From contig NZ_STFX01000015.1 of the NCBI RefSeq assembly GCF_005222915.1, positions 89,078 through 153,077 of the forward strand: a stretch of 64,000 nt of DNA, given 5' to 3'. Made by a program: the position numbers and the translations under genes. Under the pieces are notes generated by a model. That model searched no databases. It was not told the origin of the DNA and was given only the letters and a program-made list of their open reading frames with translations. The stretch comes from Rhizobium sp. FKL33 (GTDB taxonomy: Bacteria > Pseudomonadota > Alphaproteobacteria > Rhizobiales > Rhizobiaceae). Positions within the stretch are counted from its first letter, which is position 1; every line of letters starts with the position of its first letter. Below are positions 63,932 to 64,000 of the stretch, in pieces.

Positions 63932-64000
63932 TCATAACGCCTTTATCCAGATGCGAGTAGCAATGAGTTTGACGGCGGCGAGGAAATTGGCCGGATTCTT
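63932..64000 (-). pseudogene. C-terminal end of a transposase, IS5-like (partial, runs off the window)
   Basis: The minus-strand frame from the right edge reads KNPANFLAAVKLIATRIWIKAL then stop (63932-63934). An NFLAAVKLIATRIW-type end is common in IS5-family transposases, in which a Y-x-K-xx-xNF-LAA helix closes the protein. Only 22 residues are visible, so whether the gene is intact beyond the window is unknown. It sits 1.3 kb past the last clear gene and marks a mobile element at the window edge. Confidence 0.5.

Overview
The window looks like chromosomal DNA of an alphaproteobacterium of the order Hyphomicrobiales (Rhizobiaceae-like). The supporting signs are high GC, an infC gene with an ATT start, an FzlA-type division protein, a MbfA membrane ferritin preceded by an Irr-type ICE palindrome, a BTLCP-family transglutaminase-like protein, a Tat-leader DUF1513 protein in an imelysin operon, and a SitABCD metal transporter. 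I cannot name a genus from sequence alone.

Layout. 1-8.7 kb is housekeeping and envelope: the tail of an unknown gene, pyrF, a DUF1330 protein, an NDUFA9-like NAD(P)-binding protein, a small secreted peptide, uppP, fzlA-queG-SDR (tightly packed), rlpA and an RsmB-like methyltransferase. 8.7-14.4 kb holds an HPP membrane protein and a four-gene periplasmic iron-type operon (imelysin, di-heme c oxidoreductase, second imelysin-like protein, DUF1513). 14.4-22.5 kb is mostly catabolic: a GH3 glycosidase, a ferredoxin-reductase-like flavoprotein, a HpcH/HpaI aldolase, a DeoR repressor, deoC and a tandem-domain aldehyde dehydrogenase. This set suits cleavage of a deoxysugar phosphate to acetaldehyde and oxidation of the aldehyde.

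22.6-31.5 kb: lepA, a membrane-bound GGDEF protein, a PLP decarboxylase divergent from Irr-box-controlled mbfA, a siderophore-interacting ferric reductase, a BTLCP protein, an alpha/beta hydrolase and infC. 31.6-38.8 kb: the sitABCD operon (minus strand), then a glycosyltransferase pair (GT39 and GT2) divergent from a YbhN-like flippase-type protein. 38.9-43.2 kb: rpmI-rplT-pheS-pheT. 43.3-52.3 kb: assorted regulators and enzymes, including two paralogous GNAT acetyltransferases 2.1 kb apart, ung, and a phosphohexomutase with a GTG start.

A tRNA-Ala(CGC) at 52.44 kb marks the start of what looks like an accessory block. From 62.6 kb back to 52.6 kb, nine minus-strand genes form one tightly spaced unit: a branched-chain-type ABC transporter (substrate-binding protein, two permeases, two ATPases), a GMC alcohol dehydrogenase, an aldehyde dehydrogenase, and two translationally coupled membrane/envelope proteins I cannot assign. 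The simplest reading is an uptake-and-oxidation pathway for an unidentified alcohol-like compound. The window ends in about 1.3 kb of apparently decayed non-coding DNA followed by the C-terminus of a transposase that looks IS5-like, which supports a mobile-element-affected right edge. Iron and manganese handling (imelysins, MbfA, siderophore reductase, Sit) is a second theme of the window.
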